From Chryseobacterium limigenitum (GTDB taxonomy: Bacteria > Bacteroidota > Bacteroidia > Flavobacteriales > Weeksellaceae): a stretch of 64,000 nucleotides of DNA. The DNA is taken from the NCBI RefSeq assembly GCF_900114875.1, contig NZ_FPKW01000003.1, positions 62,001 through 126,000 of the forward strand. Direction: 5' to 3'. Shown here piece after piece: positions 1-8,443 of the stretch. Made by a program: the position numbers and the translations under genes. The stretch's first letter is position 1, and every line of letters begins with the position of its first letter. The notes below the pieces were generated by a model that ran no database searches, was not told the DNA's origin, and worked only from the letters and a program-made list of their open reading frames with translations.

Positions 1-199
1 TAGTTGCAGGGTTAATACCTTGTCTAGCCGCTCTCTCAGCTACTGAGAAAGTACCAAATCCTACTAAAGAAACTTTTCCGTCTTTTTTCTTTAAAGTAGT
101 AGTTACATTACTGATGAATGATTCTAAAGCAGCTTTTGCTGCAACTTTAGTAATTCCTGCGTCTTTTGCGATTGCGTCGATTAATTCAGACTTGTTCAT
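1..199 (-). CDS. HU-family DNA-binding protein (partial, 3' end outside window)
   Basis: Histone-like HU/IHF protein that bends and compacts DNA. The visible 66 residues begin [15 protein letters not shown] and continue through the alpha-helical dimerisation segment into the first beta strand ([18 protein letters not shown]), the standard HU N-terminal half. The ATG at 199 fits the family start exactly. The C-terminal DNA-binding arm lies beyond base 1. A promoter with a -7 box lies about 35 nt upstream of the start. The family is clear; which HU paralogue this is cannot be told from half a protein. Confidence 0.93.
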   Translation of the reverse strand, partial: MNKSELIDAIAKDAGITKVAAKAALESFISNVTTTLKKKDGKVSLVGFGTFSVAERAARQGINPAT

Positions 200-233
200 A
201 ATTTTTAATATTAAAGTTAGTTCGTAATTATAG

Positions 234-263
234 CAAATATAATACTATTTTCTAATTGTGCAA
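234..263 (-). promoter_or_regulatory. Promoter of the HU gene
   Basis: On the minus strand a TTG (263-261) is followed after 19 nt by TATATTTG (241-234). This matches the Bacteroidota sigma-A pattern TTG-N(about 19)-TAnnTTTG. It gives a leader of roughly 30 nt ahead of the HU start codon. Confidence 0.65.
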
Positions 264-585
264 TTTTTTTATGAAAAGTTGTACAATTTTTTTGATTTTG
301 GGTGAAAACAGTTGAAATATGATAATTTGACTTTTCACGCAAAATCTACGTTAGCCGTTACTAAAATCATGCCAAATGCTTATGTGTATTGACTTTAGCA
401 AAAATTTAATATTATTTTCCGTATTTATTAAATCCTGAATTTCGTATAAAGTATTAATGGTTTTGGCGATATGTTTGTAGATTCTGTAAGTAAATTTCAA
501 AAAAAATGTTTTTAATAAAATTAAATGGCTGTGTATCTGCGTGTTTGAAAATCATTAAAAAGCCTGTTTTATTAATTTTTATTAA
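264..585. other. Divergent intergenic region between HU and panD
   Basis: AT-rich spacer between two divergent genes. It ends at the HU promoter on the left and the panD promoter on the right. I see no ORF, hairpin or repeat of note between them. Confidence 0.5.
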
Positions 586-593
586 TAAATTTG
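586..593 (+). promoter_or_regulatory. panD -7 box, nearly abutting the start codon
   Basis: TAAATTTG matches the Bacteroidota -7 consensus TAnnTTTG and is separated from the panD ATG (598) by only four bases (cagc). If transcription starts 5-6 nt after the box, the mRNA would be leaderless. Confidence 0.6.
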
Positions 594-597
594 CAGC

Positions 598-948
598 ATG
601 TTAATAGAAGTTTTTAAGTCTAAGATTCACAGGGTACGAGTTACGGCTTCAGACCTTAATTATATAGGGAGTATTACGATCGATGAAGACCTTATCGAAG
701 CTGCCGGTTTGGTAGTAGGAGAGAGGGTTTATATCGTAAATGTGAATAACGGTGAGCGTTTCGATACCTACGTTATCAAAGGTAAAAGAAAGTCAGGAGA
801 AGTTTGTCTGAATGGCCCTGCTGCCAGAAAAGTTCAGAGAGATGATATCATCATTATTATAGCGTATGCTCAGATGTCTCCCGAAGAAGCGAAGGATTTT
901 CAGCCGAAGATTGTTTTCCCGGACGAAAAAACTAACCTTCTTACTTAA
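598..948 (+). CDS. panD: Aspartate 1-decarboxylase
   Basis: Converts L-aspartate to beta-alanine for pantothenate and CoA synthesis in the cytoplasm. The 116-residue length is typical of the pro-enzyme. The self-cleavage site Gly24-Ser25 (YIGSITID) that generates the pyruvoyl group is present, as are Lys9, Tyr22, Arg54 and Tyr58, which are conserved in the family. The start at 598 sits four bases after a -7 promoter box. The next gene begins 3 nt after the stop, so the two are almost certainly cotranscribed. Identification is firm. Confidence 0.96.
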   Translation: MLIEVFKSKIHRVRVTASDLNYIGSITIDEDLIEAAGLVVGERVYIVNVNNGERFDTYVIKGKRKSGEVCLNGPAARKVQRDDIIIIIAYAQMSPEEAKDFQPKIVFPDEKTNLLT

Positions 949-951
949 TTC

Positions 952-1980
952 ATGGAGAAAAAATCATCAAATCCATTAAAATCAGTAATTACAATCGTAG
1001 TTTCACTTGCCTTTGCAGGTTTTTTTTTGTGGCTCGCTCTTAAAGGGCTTGATTTTAAAGTTATCCAGAAATCTCTTGCCAAAGCCAATTACTTTTGGGT
1101 TGCATTTGCTTCTGTATTTGGACTTTTAGCCTATTGGTTCAGGGCAATTCGCTGGAATCTGATGTTGGAGCCGATGGGGCACCGTATTTCAAATTCCAAT
1201 GCGCTTTGGTCTATCTCTTTTGGGTATTTAATGAACCTTACGATTCCGAGAAGTGGAGAGGTGGCAAGAGCTACGGCTTTATATGGTGTGGAAAAAGTTC
1301 CTGTTGATAAATCTTTTGGAACCATTATTCTGGAAAGAGTGGTAGATCTTGTCTGTATGATGGGATTTTTAGGATTAACTCTGGCCTTTAAATATGAAGC
1401 GATTTTATCTTTTTACAGAAATTCAGGGCTAAATATTAACCCCAATAAAATTTTGATTGGTTTTTTGATATTAATTTTAGGAACAGTTTTGTTTTTTGTG
1501 TTTAAAAAGAGGTTGGCTACCGTTCCTTTTTTAGGAAAGATCATTAATTTCATTGATGGGATTTTTCAAGGTTTAACATCAATATTTAAATTAAAGCAAA
1601 AAGGGAAATTCATCATTTATACATTAGGAATCTGGATTTGTTATTACTTAGCCGCATACTTAGTATGTTTTGCACTTCCTGAAACATCAAATTTTACGAT
1701 TGCTGACGGATTTTTCATCATCGTAGTCGGAACTTTGGGAATGATTATCCCGGCAAGTGGAGGAATTGGAGCATTTAATTTAGCAATGAAATTCGGCTTT
1801 ATGGCCTTATTTATTTCGATGGGAAAAAGTGCCGATCTTGGTGCAGAAATGGGACTTACCTATTCATTCATCTCACTGCCGTTGCAAATTACGATTATGC
1901 TTGTAATGGGATTAATCTCAATTCCGATGTTGGCAAAAGCAAGAAATAATGCAGTTTTACATACTGGAATTAAAGATTAA
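952..1980 (+). CDS. Lysylphosphatidylglycerol synthase TM region/UPF0104 flippase-like membrane protein
   Basis: Integral inner-membrane protein of 342 residues with about eight hydrophobic segments. It carries the hallmarks of the UPF0104/AglD/MprF-N family: RSGEVARA near residue 100, followed by T-x3-ER-x2-D (TIILERVVD), and PASGGIGAFN near residue 270. MprF-type members flip lipids across the membrane, and stand-alone members are often called flippase-like. No synthase domain is attached, so the substrate is unknown. It lies 3 nt after panD and ends before a GU-rich terminator hairpin. Family is confident; function is inferred. Confidence 0.85.
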   Translation: MEKKSSNPLKSVITIVVSLAFAGFFLWLALKGLDFKVIQKSLAKANYFWVAFASVFGLLAYWFRAIRWNLMLEPMGHRISNSNALWSISFGYLMNLTIPRSGEVARATALYGVEKVPVDKSFGTIILERVVDLVCMMGFLGLTLAFKYEAILSFYRNSGLNINPNKILIGFLILILGTVLFFVFKKRLATVPFLGKIINFIDGIFQGLTSIFKLKQKGKFIIYTLGIWICYYLAAYLVCFALPETSNFTIADGFFIIVVGTLGMIIPASGGIGAFNLAMKFGFMALFISMGKSADLGAEMGLTYSFISLPLQITIMLVMGLISIPMLAKARNNAVLHTGIKD

Positions 1981-2017
1981 GAATTTATTTTTTAATCAAT
2001 TTTTTTTTAAATATAAT

Positions 2018-2045
2018 AGTTCGGTCGTTTTGGCCGGACTTTTTT
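2018..2045 (+). terminator. Rho-independent terminator after the panD operon
   Basis: AGTTCGGTC and GGCCGGACT form a 9-bp stem with two G-U pairs around a short T-rich loop, followed by a run of T. Confidence 0.75.
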
Positions 2046-2115
2046 ATGGTAATTATTCTTAAGAAGTTAATTTTTAATATTCTGCAATTTACATAAAACT
2101 TTCTCACAAAATATG

Positions 2116-2146
2116 TTGGAAAATTACTAAAACAGCCATAACTTCG
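2116..2146 (+). promoter_or_regulatory. Probable terD promoter
   Basis: TTG at 2116-2118 and TAACTTCG at 2139-2146 are separated by 20 nt. The -7 box deviates by one base from TAnnTTTG. The leader to the ATG at 2170 would be short, about 20 nt. Confidence 0.45.
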
Positions 2147-2169
2147 AGTAAAACAACAGACATATTATT

Positions 2170-2745
2170 ATGGCAATTAACTTACAGAAAGGACAAAGAA
2201 TAGATCTAGGATTTACAAAAATGACCATCGGTCTTGGCTGGGATCCGAATGAAGGAAAAGGATATGATTTTGACCTTGATGCATCTGCAATCATGATTGA
2301 TGCAGACAGAAAATTAGTAAGTGAAGAATATTTTGTTTTTTACAATAATTTGCATTCTCCGGATGGAGCTTTGACGCATACAGGCGATGATCCGAGCGGG
2401 AAAAACAGCGATGGAGACGACGATGAATCCATTATCATTGATCTTGAAAAAGTAAATCCAAGCGTTGAGGAAATTCTTTTCGTAGTCACCATTGAAGATT
2501 TTGAAAGAAGAAAGCAAAACTTCGGACAAGTGAGAAATTCATACATCAGAATTATCGACAGCACCAGCAATCAGGAAATTGCGAAATATGAACTTGATGA
2601 AGATTTCTCCATTGAAACAGGCGTAGAATTCGGAAGATTATACAAACGTGGCGGAAGCTGGAAATTTGAAGCTTCAGGAATAGGTTACAGAGCAGATCTT
2701 TCTTTCTTTTTAGAAAAGTATTATAAGGGACAAATTATCAAGTAG
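2170..2745 (+). CDS. TerD-family calcium-binding stress protein
   Basis: Cytoplasmic protein of 191 residues, the usual TerD length. It shows the TerD signature: GLGWDPNEGKGYDFDLDASAIMID-like N-terminal block, the acidic TGDDPSGKNSDGDDDESI segment with conserved Ca2+-ligating aspartates, and a C-terminal EFGRLYKRGGSWKFEASG block. Homologues are associated with tellurite resistance and general stress, with poorly defined chemistry. No terA/B/C/Z/F genes accompany it here, so it is a solitary copy with its own promoter and terminator. Family is very clear; role is inferred only. Confidence 0.92.
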   Translation: MAINLQKGQRIDLGFTKMTIGLGWDPNEGKGYDFDLDASAIMIDADRKLVSEEYFVFYNNLHSPDGALTHTGDDPSGKNSDGDDDESIIIDLEKVNPSVEEILFVVTIEDFERRKQNFGQVRNSYIRIIDSTSNQEIAKYELDEDFSIETGVEFGRLYKRGGSWKFEASGIGYRADLSFFLEKYYKGQIIK

Positions 2746-2768
2746 AATATTTACCTATCATAAAGAAA

Positions 2769-2795
2769 AAGTATGCTTTTGGGCATACTTTTTTA
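2769..2795. terminator. Bidirectional terminator between terD-like gene and acetyltransferase gene
   Basis: AAGTATGC and GCATACTT form an 8-bp stem with flanking A and T runs on both sides, so it can serve both convergent genes. Confidence 0.85.
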
Positions 2796-3224
2796 GTTTG
2801 AAAATTCCATGATGTAAGAATGTTCATTTTCATCGATGATCTTAAAACTTAAACTGGAATATAAGTTTTGTGCTTTATTGGTTTTTAAAACACTTAATGT
2901 AATAGGTTTTTTTACAGTTTTAGCTTCCTCAATAATATCTGTTAAAACAGCTTTTCCCAATCCTTTTCCTTGCTGGTTGGGATCAATCTGAAGTTGAAGC
3001 ACTTCAATTTTATCTTTGTTTTTATCGATTTTTAATAATCCGATAGGTTCATTATTTAAAAATATAATATTGGCTTTTTCAAATTGATACAAAACCCTTT
3101 GAAGTGCTGATTCTTCTGTCGTCGGAAGCCCTGAGCTGGCATAATGCTCGGTCATGGTTTTCATTCTCAGATTAAGTAAGAAATCGATGTCTTTTGCTGA
3201 GGCTTTTTTGTATTGTAAATTCAT
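2793..3224 (-). CDS. GNAT-family N-acetyltransferase
   Basis: A 143-residue protein with the GNAT fold. The acetyl-CoA pyrophosphate-binding motif A is seen as QIDPNQQGKGLGKAVL (Q/R-x2-G-x-G/A form, about residues 78-93), after a beta-strand region EVLQLQ, and the C-terminal NLYSSLSFKIIDE matches motif B. The acceptor substrate cannot be read from sequence. It lies 5 nt downstream of the exonuclease gene on the same strand, so they probably form an operon. Confidence 0.85.
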   Translation of the reverse strand: MNLQYKKASAKDIDFLLNLRMKTMTEHYASSGLPTTEESALQRVLYQFEKANIIFLNNEPIGLLKIDKNKDKIEVLQLQIDPNQQGKGLGKAVLTDIIEEAKTVKKPITLSVLKTNKAQNLYSSLSFKIIDENEHSYIMEFSN

Positions 3225-3229
3225 ATTCT

Positions 3230-3751
3230 CTATTTTAAGCCAATCTTCAAACCCATTTCTTTTTTCATGTGTAATAAAACTTCGGCATTACCTTTGGCAT
3301 CGTCAACGGGATGATGCGTATGTTCGGTTTTACGAAGATGTTTCCATTGGGCAAAAGTATCTTTTTCGAGTCCGCAATATAGGTCGGATAATCTTCTTGA
3401 AGAGTATCCAAAAGGATTTCTTTGAATAAAATGATGAAAATACCAGCAAATAAACATCCAGTCGAAACCATTATTATCACTGATGAAAATAGGTCTTCCT
3501 TTAGAATTTTTTTTGATCCATTCTTCAAATTGGAGCATCACTTCTTTCGGATCATCAAAATCCATTGTTTCTTCTCTGTTAAATCCGGAAACGGCTAATG
3601 CATCAGCATTAAATTGGTTAGAGATTGGTTTTAATTTTCCATAAAAAGTTGTCTCCAGATCTTCATCCACAAGCACCGCTCCGAAACATACCATCGAAAA
3701 ATCTCCGGGAATCGGGCCGTCGGATTCTATATCTACCATAATGTAGCTCAT
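3230..3751 (-). CDS. DEDD-type 3'-5' exonuclease/exoribonuclease
   Basis: A 173-residue DnaQ-like nuclease. The first acidic motif is VDIESDG with Asp7 and Glu9. The third contains HTHHPVDDAKGNAEVL near the C-terminus, giving the His and Asp of the DEDDh class. The middle region FISDNNGFDWMFI supplies the second acidic motif. Proteins of this size are single-domain exonucleases of broad RNA/DNA trimming function rather than polymerase proofreading subunits. The acetyltransferase gene follows after 5 nt. Substrate is not deducible. Confidence 0.85.
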   Translation of the reverse strand: MSYIMVDIESDGPIPGDFSMVCFGAVLVDEDLETTFYGKLKPISNQFNADALAVSGFNREETMDFDDPKEVMLQFEEWIKKNSKGRPIFISDNNGFDWMFICWYFHHFIQRNPFGYSSRRLSDLYCGLEKDTFAQWKHLRKTEHTHHPVDDAKGNAEVLLHMKKEMGLKIGLK

Positions 3752-3775
3752 ATTCTTAAATGTTTGGGTATGATA

Positions 3776-4279
3776 TTATTTTTTCAGAAAACTAATTACT
3801 TCTTTTTCAAAACTATAGAAATTTTGTAAGAGCGATCCTCCTTCCCGTTGTTCTGCAAATTTTTTATCATGAAGAAGCATGAAAATTTTCTTTAATTGAA
3901 GATATAGGATACATATAAACTGTTTCGTTTTTACTTCCATTTTTATTATGGAATTCAATTTTGAGTCTGAGTTATAAAATCCGTCAAAATCATGTATTGA
4001 AATCATGATTTTATGTTGTTGAGTAACCATTTTTTTTATATCAAAAAAGACTCCGTCAGGTTCTCCCTGCAAAACAAAGCAGGTTTCAGGATTTCCATGA
4101 ATTAAATCTGATAAAGCCTTAATTAGATCAAAACAGGGATCAGTAAAAACATGAGATATTGTGAATTCAAAAGATTTTTCATTTACAAAAAGATAAAAAT
4201 CACTCCAGCCATACGATCTCAGATTTAGTAAGATATCAAAATTATCCGTTTGTATTGGTTGACTCACTGTTTTTGACAT
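3776..4279 (-). CDS. Hypothetical protein, 167 aa
   Basis: I do not recognise this protein. It has no signal peptide or clear membrane segment. It is rich in aromatic and acidic residues (YGWSDFYLFVNEKSFEF, a GEPDGVFFDI segment) and looks like a small soluble globular protein. It lies 24 nt upstream of the exonuclease gene and 36 nt after another unknown gene on the same strand. Size, composition and the unknown neighbour resemble immunity-type or effector-associated genes, but that is only an impression. Confidence 0.7.
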   Translation of the reverse strand: MSKTVSQPIQTDNFDILLNLRSYGWSDFYLFVNEKSFEFTISHVFTDPCFDLIKALSDLIHGNPETCFVLQGEPDGVFFDIKKMVTQQHKIMISIHDFDGFYNSDSKLNSIIKMEVKTKQFICILYLQLKKIFMLLHDKKFAEQREGGSLLQNFYSFEKEVISFLKK

Positions 4280-4315
4280 ATCTAATAAGCTAATATTTTT
4301 TTACTTAAATATTTA

Positions 4316-4936
4316 CTAGCCATGAAGCTTGATAATAGAACCCTTGTAATATTTCGTAAGATCATATAAATCAGTGAAATAATTATAAATATTCAGAACA
4401 AAATTTTCATTTTCAAATATTTTTCCGTTGGAACTGAATTGATTTTCAGCAAAAGAATAAAGATTTTTATAATCCTGTTTCAACATGTCTACTGAAATAT
4501 CTTTATCCTGATTCTTAATTCCGGTGTAAAAAATTCCATAGATCAGAAATTGATTGAAATGCTGAACATCAACCAAATGATTTAATTTTTGTTTTGAATA
4601 ATTTTCATAATCCGAAAGAATCTGCTGAAAATTTACAACATCAACTGTTGACGGAATTTCATAAAAAAGATCGATTCCATTAATGAAAAGTTGGGTTTTT
4701 ACCTCTTCACGATCTTTTTTATATTCATTATCAAACCAAGAGAAAATTTGTAATAACTCCTCTTTAGTAAGGTTTTCTACAGAATCTTTTATTTTAGTTT
4801 TAATCAGTTCAAAGCTTGTTTTTTTATCTTCGCTCAAGAAATTCAGCACATTTTTTTCTTCACGGCAAAGCTTATTGTACAAATTAATTTTGGCAATAGT
4901 TGGATTGGTTTTTATGAAATAAAGTTCTTCTGCCAT
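4316..4936 (-). CDS. Hypothetical protein, 206 aa
   Basis: Unrecognised soluble protein. It is mostly helical in appearance, lysine- and glutamate-rich in the first 80 residues, then Asn/Tyr/Phe-rich. No cysteine cluster, P-loop or catalytic motif stands out. The ATG at 4936 is the first in frame and the codons are as AT-rich as those of the next gene. The two unknown genes sit together between the exonuclease and the beta-lactamase and are likely cotranscribed. Confidence 0.7.
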   Translation of the reverse strand: MAEELYFIKTNPTIAKINLYNKLCREEKNVLNFLSEDKKTSFELIKTKIKDSVENLTKEELLQIFSWFDNEYKKDREEVKTQLFINGIDLFYEIPSTVDVVNFQQILSDYENYSKQKLNHLVDVQHFNQFLIYGIFYTGIKNQDKDISVDMLKQDYKNLYSFAENQFSSNGKIFENENFVLNIYNYFTDLYDLTKYYKGSIIKLHG

Positions 4937-5085
4937 GAATTTCTGCCAAATTATTTTTATTAAAACTGTTATAACGGCTATTAAAGATACAAAATATGTA
5001 TTAAGTTAAAATAAAAAATAATATGCTGTATCTATAAAATGTAAATGTGGTAAAATGTATGCATAAAGAATATCTCGTAAAAGAA

Positions 5086-5115
5086 AATGACAGCTTAATT
5101 TATAGCTGTCATTTT
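5086..5115. terminator. Terminator downstream of beta-lactamase gene
   Basis: TGACAGCT (5088-5095) and AGCTGTCA (5104-5111) form a perfect 8-bp stem with A and T tracts on either side. It serves the minus-strand beta-lactamase gene. Confidence 0.88.
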
Positions 5116-5140
5116 TAAAATTTTACAGATCTTACTCCTG

Positions 5141-6340
5141 TTAGTTTTTATGATTTTCAAGATAGGAGAGGATCTTATATGCGTTTTCTACTCTTGCTTT
5201 TATTGGATAATTTTTATTGGCTAACATTACAACACCAATCTTTTTTGAAGGAATATAAATAACATACGACGCAAAACCGTTTGTAGAGCCAGTCTTATTG
5301 ATTACTACATTTGATTGTGGCTCCAGAAGAGGTGATAATGCTTTGATATCATTTGCCTTGTAAGCCATATCATCCGCATTTCCTTCCAATAATTGGGATA
5401 ATGAGGTCGGATAACTGTACTGCTCCCAAATCAGGTCCTGAGTCATCTGCCCGGTTTTAAAATAACCTGTATGTGTTGCTTGTAAAGCTTTTGTAAGCTT
5501 AGGGTCTAGATTACCAACTCCCATATTACTGTCTACGAATTTCAGCATGTCTTGCGTAGATGATTTTATTCCATAGGCTTCATTTGCAAGTACACCTGGA
5601 TTTAGCCTTACTGGCTTATCTTCTTTATTATAGCCCTGTGCATAATCTGACATTTTATTTTGAGGAACAGTATAGAAGGTATTGTTCATTCCTATTTTTG
5701 CAAAAACATTGTCTTCCATGGCTTTTGTGAAAGGCTCATTCATTGTTTTTCCAGCAATGACTCCCAATAAACCGATGCTGGGGTTAGAATAAACTCTTTT
5801 TGTACCGGGTGCATAAAGCGGAGTCCATGTTTTATAATAGTTCATCAGCTGGTCATTATTGGTGATATTGTCTGGTAACTGTAGAGGGAGACCGCCTGCT
5901 GCATGCGTTCCTAAATGATAAAGTTTTACAGAATCAAAAACCGTATTCTTTAGATTCGGTAAATATTTACTTACAGGAGATGACATGTCAAGGTTTCCAT
6001 TAAGTTGGGAAAGACTGGCTAAGGTTACTGTAAAAGTTTTACTTATCGAGCCCAATTCAAATAAAGATTGGTTGGTAACAGGCTTATTACTTTCTTTAGA
6101 AATTGTTCCGTAATTGAAAAAAGAATGCTTGCCGTTTACCGTTATGGCGATACTGATTCCCGGAATTTTATTTTCACTCATAAGAGGTTTGGCAAGACTG
6201 TCTATTAAGTTCTTAATATCTGTTGAAGCTGTTTTTTCTGTTTCCTTACATCTATAAAGGCTCAGTAGTGTACATGAAATTAAAAAGGCAGTAATTCGCA
6301 CTGTGATTGTTTTTGAGGGGAGGATTTTTTTTAGATACAT
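5141..6340 (-). CDS. Class C (AmpC-type) serine beta-lactamase
   Basis: Secreted serine hydrolase of 399 residues that opens beta-lactam rings by a Ser-acyl intermediate. All three active-site elements are in place: Ser98-Ile-Ser-Lys101 (SxxK), Tyr184-Ser-Asn186 (YxN) and Lys349-Thr-Gly351 (KTG). The N-terminus has a hydrophobic signal segment (about residues 14-28) ending in LYRC; an Arg before the Cys is poor for a lipobox, so processing type is uncertain. Motif spacing fits class C rather than the looser DD-peptidase relatives. It has its own terminator and no adjacent ampR-like regulator. Confidence 0.9.
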   Translation of the reverse strand: MYLKKILPSKTITVRITAFLISCTLLSLYRCKETEKTASTDIKNLIDSLAKPLMSENKIPGISIAITVNGKHSFFNYGTISKESNKPVTNQSLFELGSISKTFTVTLASLSQLNGNLDMSSPVSKYLPNLKNTVFDSVKLYHLGTHAAGGLPLQLPDNITNNDQLMNYYKTWTPLYAPGTKRVYSNPSIGLLGVIAGKTMNEPFTKAMEDNVFAKIGMNNTFYTVPQNKMSDYAQGYNKEDKPVRLNPGVLANEAYGIKSSTQDMLKFVDSNMGVGNLDPKLTKALQATHTGYFKTGQMTQDLIWEQYSYPTSLSQLLEGNADDMAYKANDIKALSPLLEPQSNVVINKTGSTNGFASYVIYIPSKKIGVVMLANKNYPIKARVENAYKILSYLENHKN

Positions 6341-6732
6341 ATAGCTGTTTTTGTGGGATAAAATATTGAATCAGCTTTATAAAAAGTCTCTTTCCAAATA
6401 GAAATATTATCTATTAATGAGATTCTTAAAACTACTCACAGGAAGCTAAAATTGTGCCGAGTATTTTTATTTATTTCGTAACGTGATAATTTTCTTTACC
6501 TGTTGTGCATTTAAAACAAGCACCCATAAAATGAAAATTTCAAATAATTCACCTCCTTTTACTAGAATCCGCTTTTTTTTATATTCCTGTAATCAACTGA
6601 CTATCATGTTATAAAAATAAAATCCCTAAATGCATAAAAGGTTTTTCTTTATTTTCTAATCTCTATACGAAACAAGTCCCGTGTTTTCTTTTTTTTGTGG
6701 CTGTAAGTGGTCCCCCCACCCCAAATATGTAA
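6341..6732. other. Intergenic region without a recognised gene
   Basis: AT-rich 392-nt gap between two minus-strand genes. I see no ORF of coding character, no tRNA-like fold and no clear promoter box. It contains a short C run near 6710-6720. The beta-lactamase promoter must lie in its left part. Confidence 0.4.
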
Positions 6733-6933
6733 TTACTTTTGATTGTCTCTCATGGCTTTAATCAATTTATCGGTGCGCTTTTCTGCTCTTTCATTATTTA
6801 AGGATAAAACAGCCCAAATTGCAGCAGGAATCCAGCCAATTAAAGTAATTTGTAAAACTAAACAGATGATTCCTGTTAAAACTTTTCCACGAACGATAAA
6901 AGATAAAAAGGGTAATAAAATAGCGAGTAACAT
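6733..6933 (-). CDS. YqaE/Pmp3-family small membrane protein
   Basis: A 66-residue hydrophobic protein with two transmembrane helices. The pattern LLAILLPFLSFIVRGKVLTG followed by LIGWIPAAIWAVLSL matches the Pmp3/YqaE family (UPF0057), here with the GWIPA turn. Family members are stress-linked membrane proteins affecting membrane potential in other organisms. A short charged C-terminal tail follows. It lies upstream of the TPR-protein gene on the same strand with a 45-nt gap. Confidence 0.85.
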   Translation of the reverse strand: MLLAILLPFLSFIVRGKVLTGIICLVLQITLIGWIPAAIWAVLSLNNERAEKRTDKLIKAMRDNQK

Positions 6934-6977
6934 GGTTTAAGAATTTTAAGTTATTGTTCTATTGATTTAATATTTTC

Positions 6978-7361
6978 TTACTGAGAATTAGGATCGAAAT
7001 AGGCTTTAAAAGTCAACGGATCCTCAATTTTGTCTTCAGCAGTTTCCAGATATTCATGATATTCTTCCTGGTGCATTTCCATGTAAACCATCACAATTGC
7101 CAGATTTATATACAAGTTTTTATCTACTGAACCTAAGTTCATTGCAGTTTTTAAATATTCAATTGCCTTTTCATTTTCTCCCATATCAGAATAAACTGCT
7201 CCGATATTGATTAAAGCTGCCGTATTTTCAGGCTCGATGAGTAAAATTTCATCCAGTTCTTTAACTAAAAGGTCATTAATGTCATCCCAGTGATCTTCAT
7301 TTTCCCATCTTTTTGCCTGGAGTTTTTTTACGTTTTCTAATCTTTGGGTGATGTTATTCAT
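6978..7361 (-). CDS. TPR-repeat protein
   Basis: A 127-residue soluble helical protein. At least one tetratricopeptide repeat is clear (NTAALINIGAVYSDMGENEKAIEYLKTAM, about residues 43-72, with the A-x3-Y-x2-G-x2-A-x2-Y/L spacing), and the next helices (LYINLAIVMVYMEMHQEEYHEYLETA) continue the fold. TPRs mediate protein-protein contacts. The partner is unknown. Confidence 0.8.
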   Translation of the reverse strand: MNNITQRLENVKKLQAKRWENEDHWDDINDLLVKELDEILLIEPENTAALINIGAVYSDMGENEKAIEYLKTAMNLGSVDKNLYINLAIVMVYMEMHQEEYHEYLETAEDKIEDPLTFKAYFDPNSQ

Positions 7362-7399
7362 GGCGTAAAATTACGGAATTACAGCTATTTATTTTTCTT

Positions 7400-8239
7400 T
7401 TATTTATGTTTTTCAAATAACCATTTCGGGATTTCATCTGTTGCCAAAAATGGGATCACAATATTGTTATGATGAAGGTTGGTGAACGTTGTAAAGATTA
7501 AATTTTTGTCAGAAGATATTTTATTATATAGTTCAACACTGCCAATATATGGGTTCTCATCGTCCTTTTCTCCATGAATTAGCCAGATATTTTTTTCTTT
7601 AATTTTATTAAGATTCGACAGATCCGGAACAGAAGCGACAGAAACAACCGCTGCAAATGTATTTGGACTCAAATTCATAAGATTTTGAGCAGTTGAACCT
7701 CCCATCGAATAACCAATCAGATAGATTCTGTTTTTATCAATATTTGGATATTCTTTTTCGAGATCTTTAATCAGTTTCAATAAAGCAAAAACCTCGTTGG
7801 ATGGCTTTGAAACTTGAATTCCTTCTCCATTGATCTCATAATTTGTAGAACGTTTGTTAAACTGTGGCGCTACAACATAACATGGAAATTTCTCATAAAT
7901 CTCATCCCGTAACCATATTTTAGCAAAAGGTTCAAGTTGATTTTCATTATCATTTCCAATCCTTGTAGAATTATGAAAGGTAATAACCAATGGAAATTTC
8001 TCGTTTGTGCGATTGTTTTTAGGCGTTAAAAATCTGTATGGAATTTTAATGTCATTTTCTACAAATATTTTCTTTTGAAATTGATCGGTATTTAAGCTGT
8101 TTAATATTTTTCTATTGTTTAAAAAGGTAAGCGTATCAACTTTTGTATCCCGAAATTCTTTCTTTTGCGCAAATGCTTGATTGATGGTGAAACTTAATAA
8201 AAGGAGTATTAAAGTTTGTTGAATTTTTGTTTTATGCAT
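7400..8239 (-). CDS. Secreted alpha/beta hydrolase (esterase/peptidase-like)
   Basis: A 279-residue protein with a Sec signal peptide ending near residue 24 (QAFA-QKK), so it is exported. The nucleophile elbow GYSMGGS places the catalytic serine at Ser178, and a GEKDDENP loop and a late HHNN segment probably supply Asp and His. The set resembles the PHB-depolymerase/dienelactone-like esterase group. Substrate is unknown. It follows the AAA ATPase gene on the same strand after about 200 nt. Confidence 0.82.
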   Translation of the reverse strand: MHKTKIQQTLILLLLSFTINQAFAQKKEFRDTKVDTLTFLNNRKILNSLNTDQFQKKIFVENDIKIPYRFLTPKNNRTNEKFPLVITFHNSTRIGNDNENQLEPFAKIWLRDEIYEKFPCYVVAPQFNKRSTNYEINGEGIQVSKPSNEVFALLKLIKDLEKEYPNIDKNRIYLIGYSMGGSTAQNLMNLSPNTFAAVVSVASVPDLSNLNKIKEKNIWLIHGEKDDENPYIGSVELYNKISSDKNLIFTTFTNLHHNNIVIPFLATDEIPKWLFEKHK

Positions 8240-8443
8240 GGTGTTTATTAGAGATGGAAGTATTTGTTATTTTTCAATGGATATCGACATCGATCTGCAT
8301 AGTTCATCATTTATTTTCCTGTCCTTTCGTCTGGAAAATTTTATGTTTCTAATCTTTGGATTGTATTATTTATGGTTTTTAAATTATCGGAAAAGTGATT
8401 CTTTTTCTACTTAAAATAAGGTATATGATTATTTGACATTTTA

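Noticed and set aside
2170..2745. Tellurite-resistance operon
   Set aside because: Only a single TerD-type gene is present, with its own promoter and terminator; no other ter genes are near.
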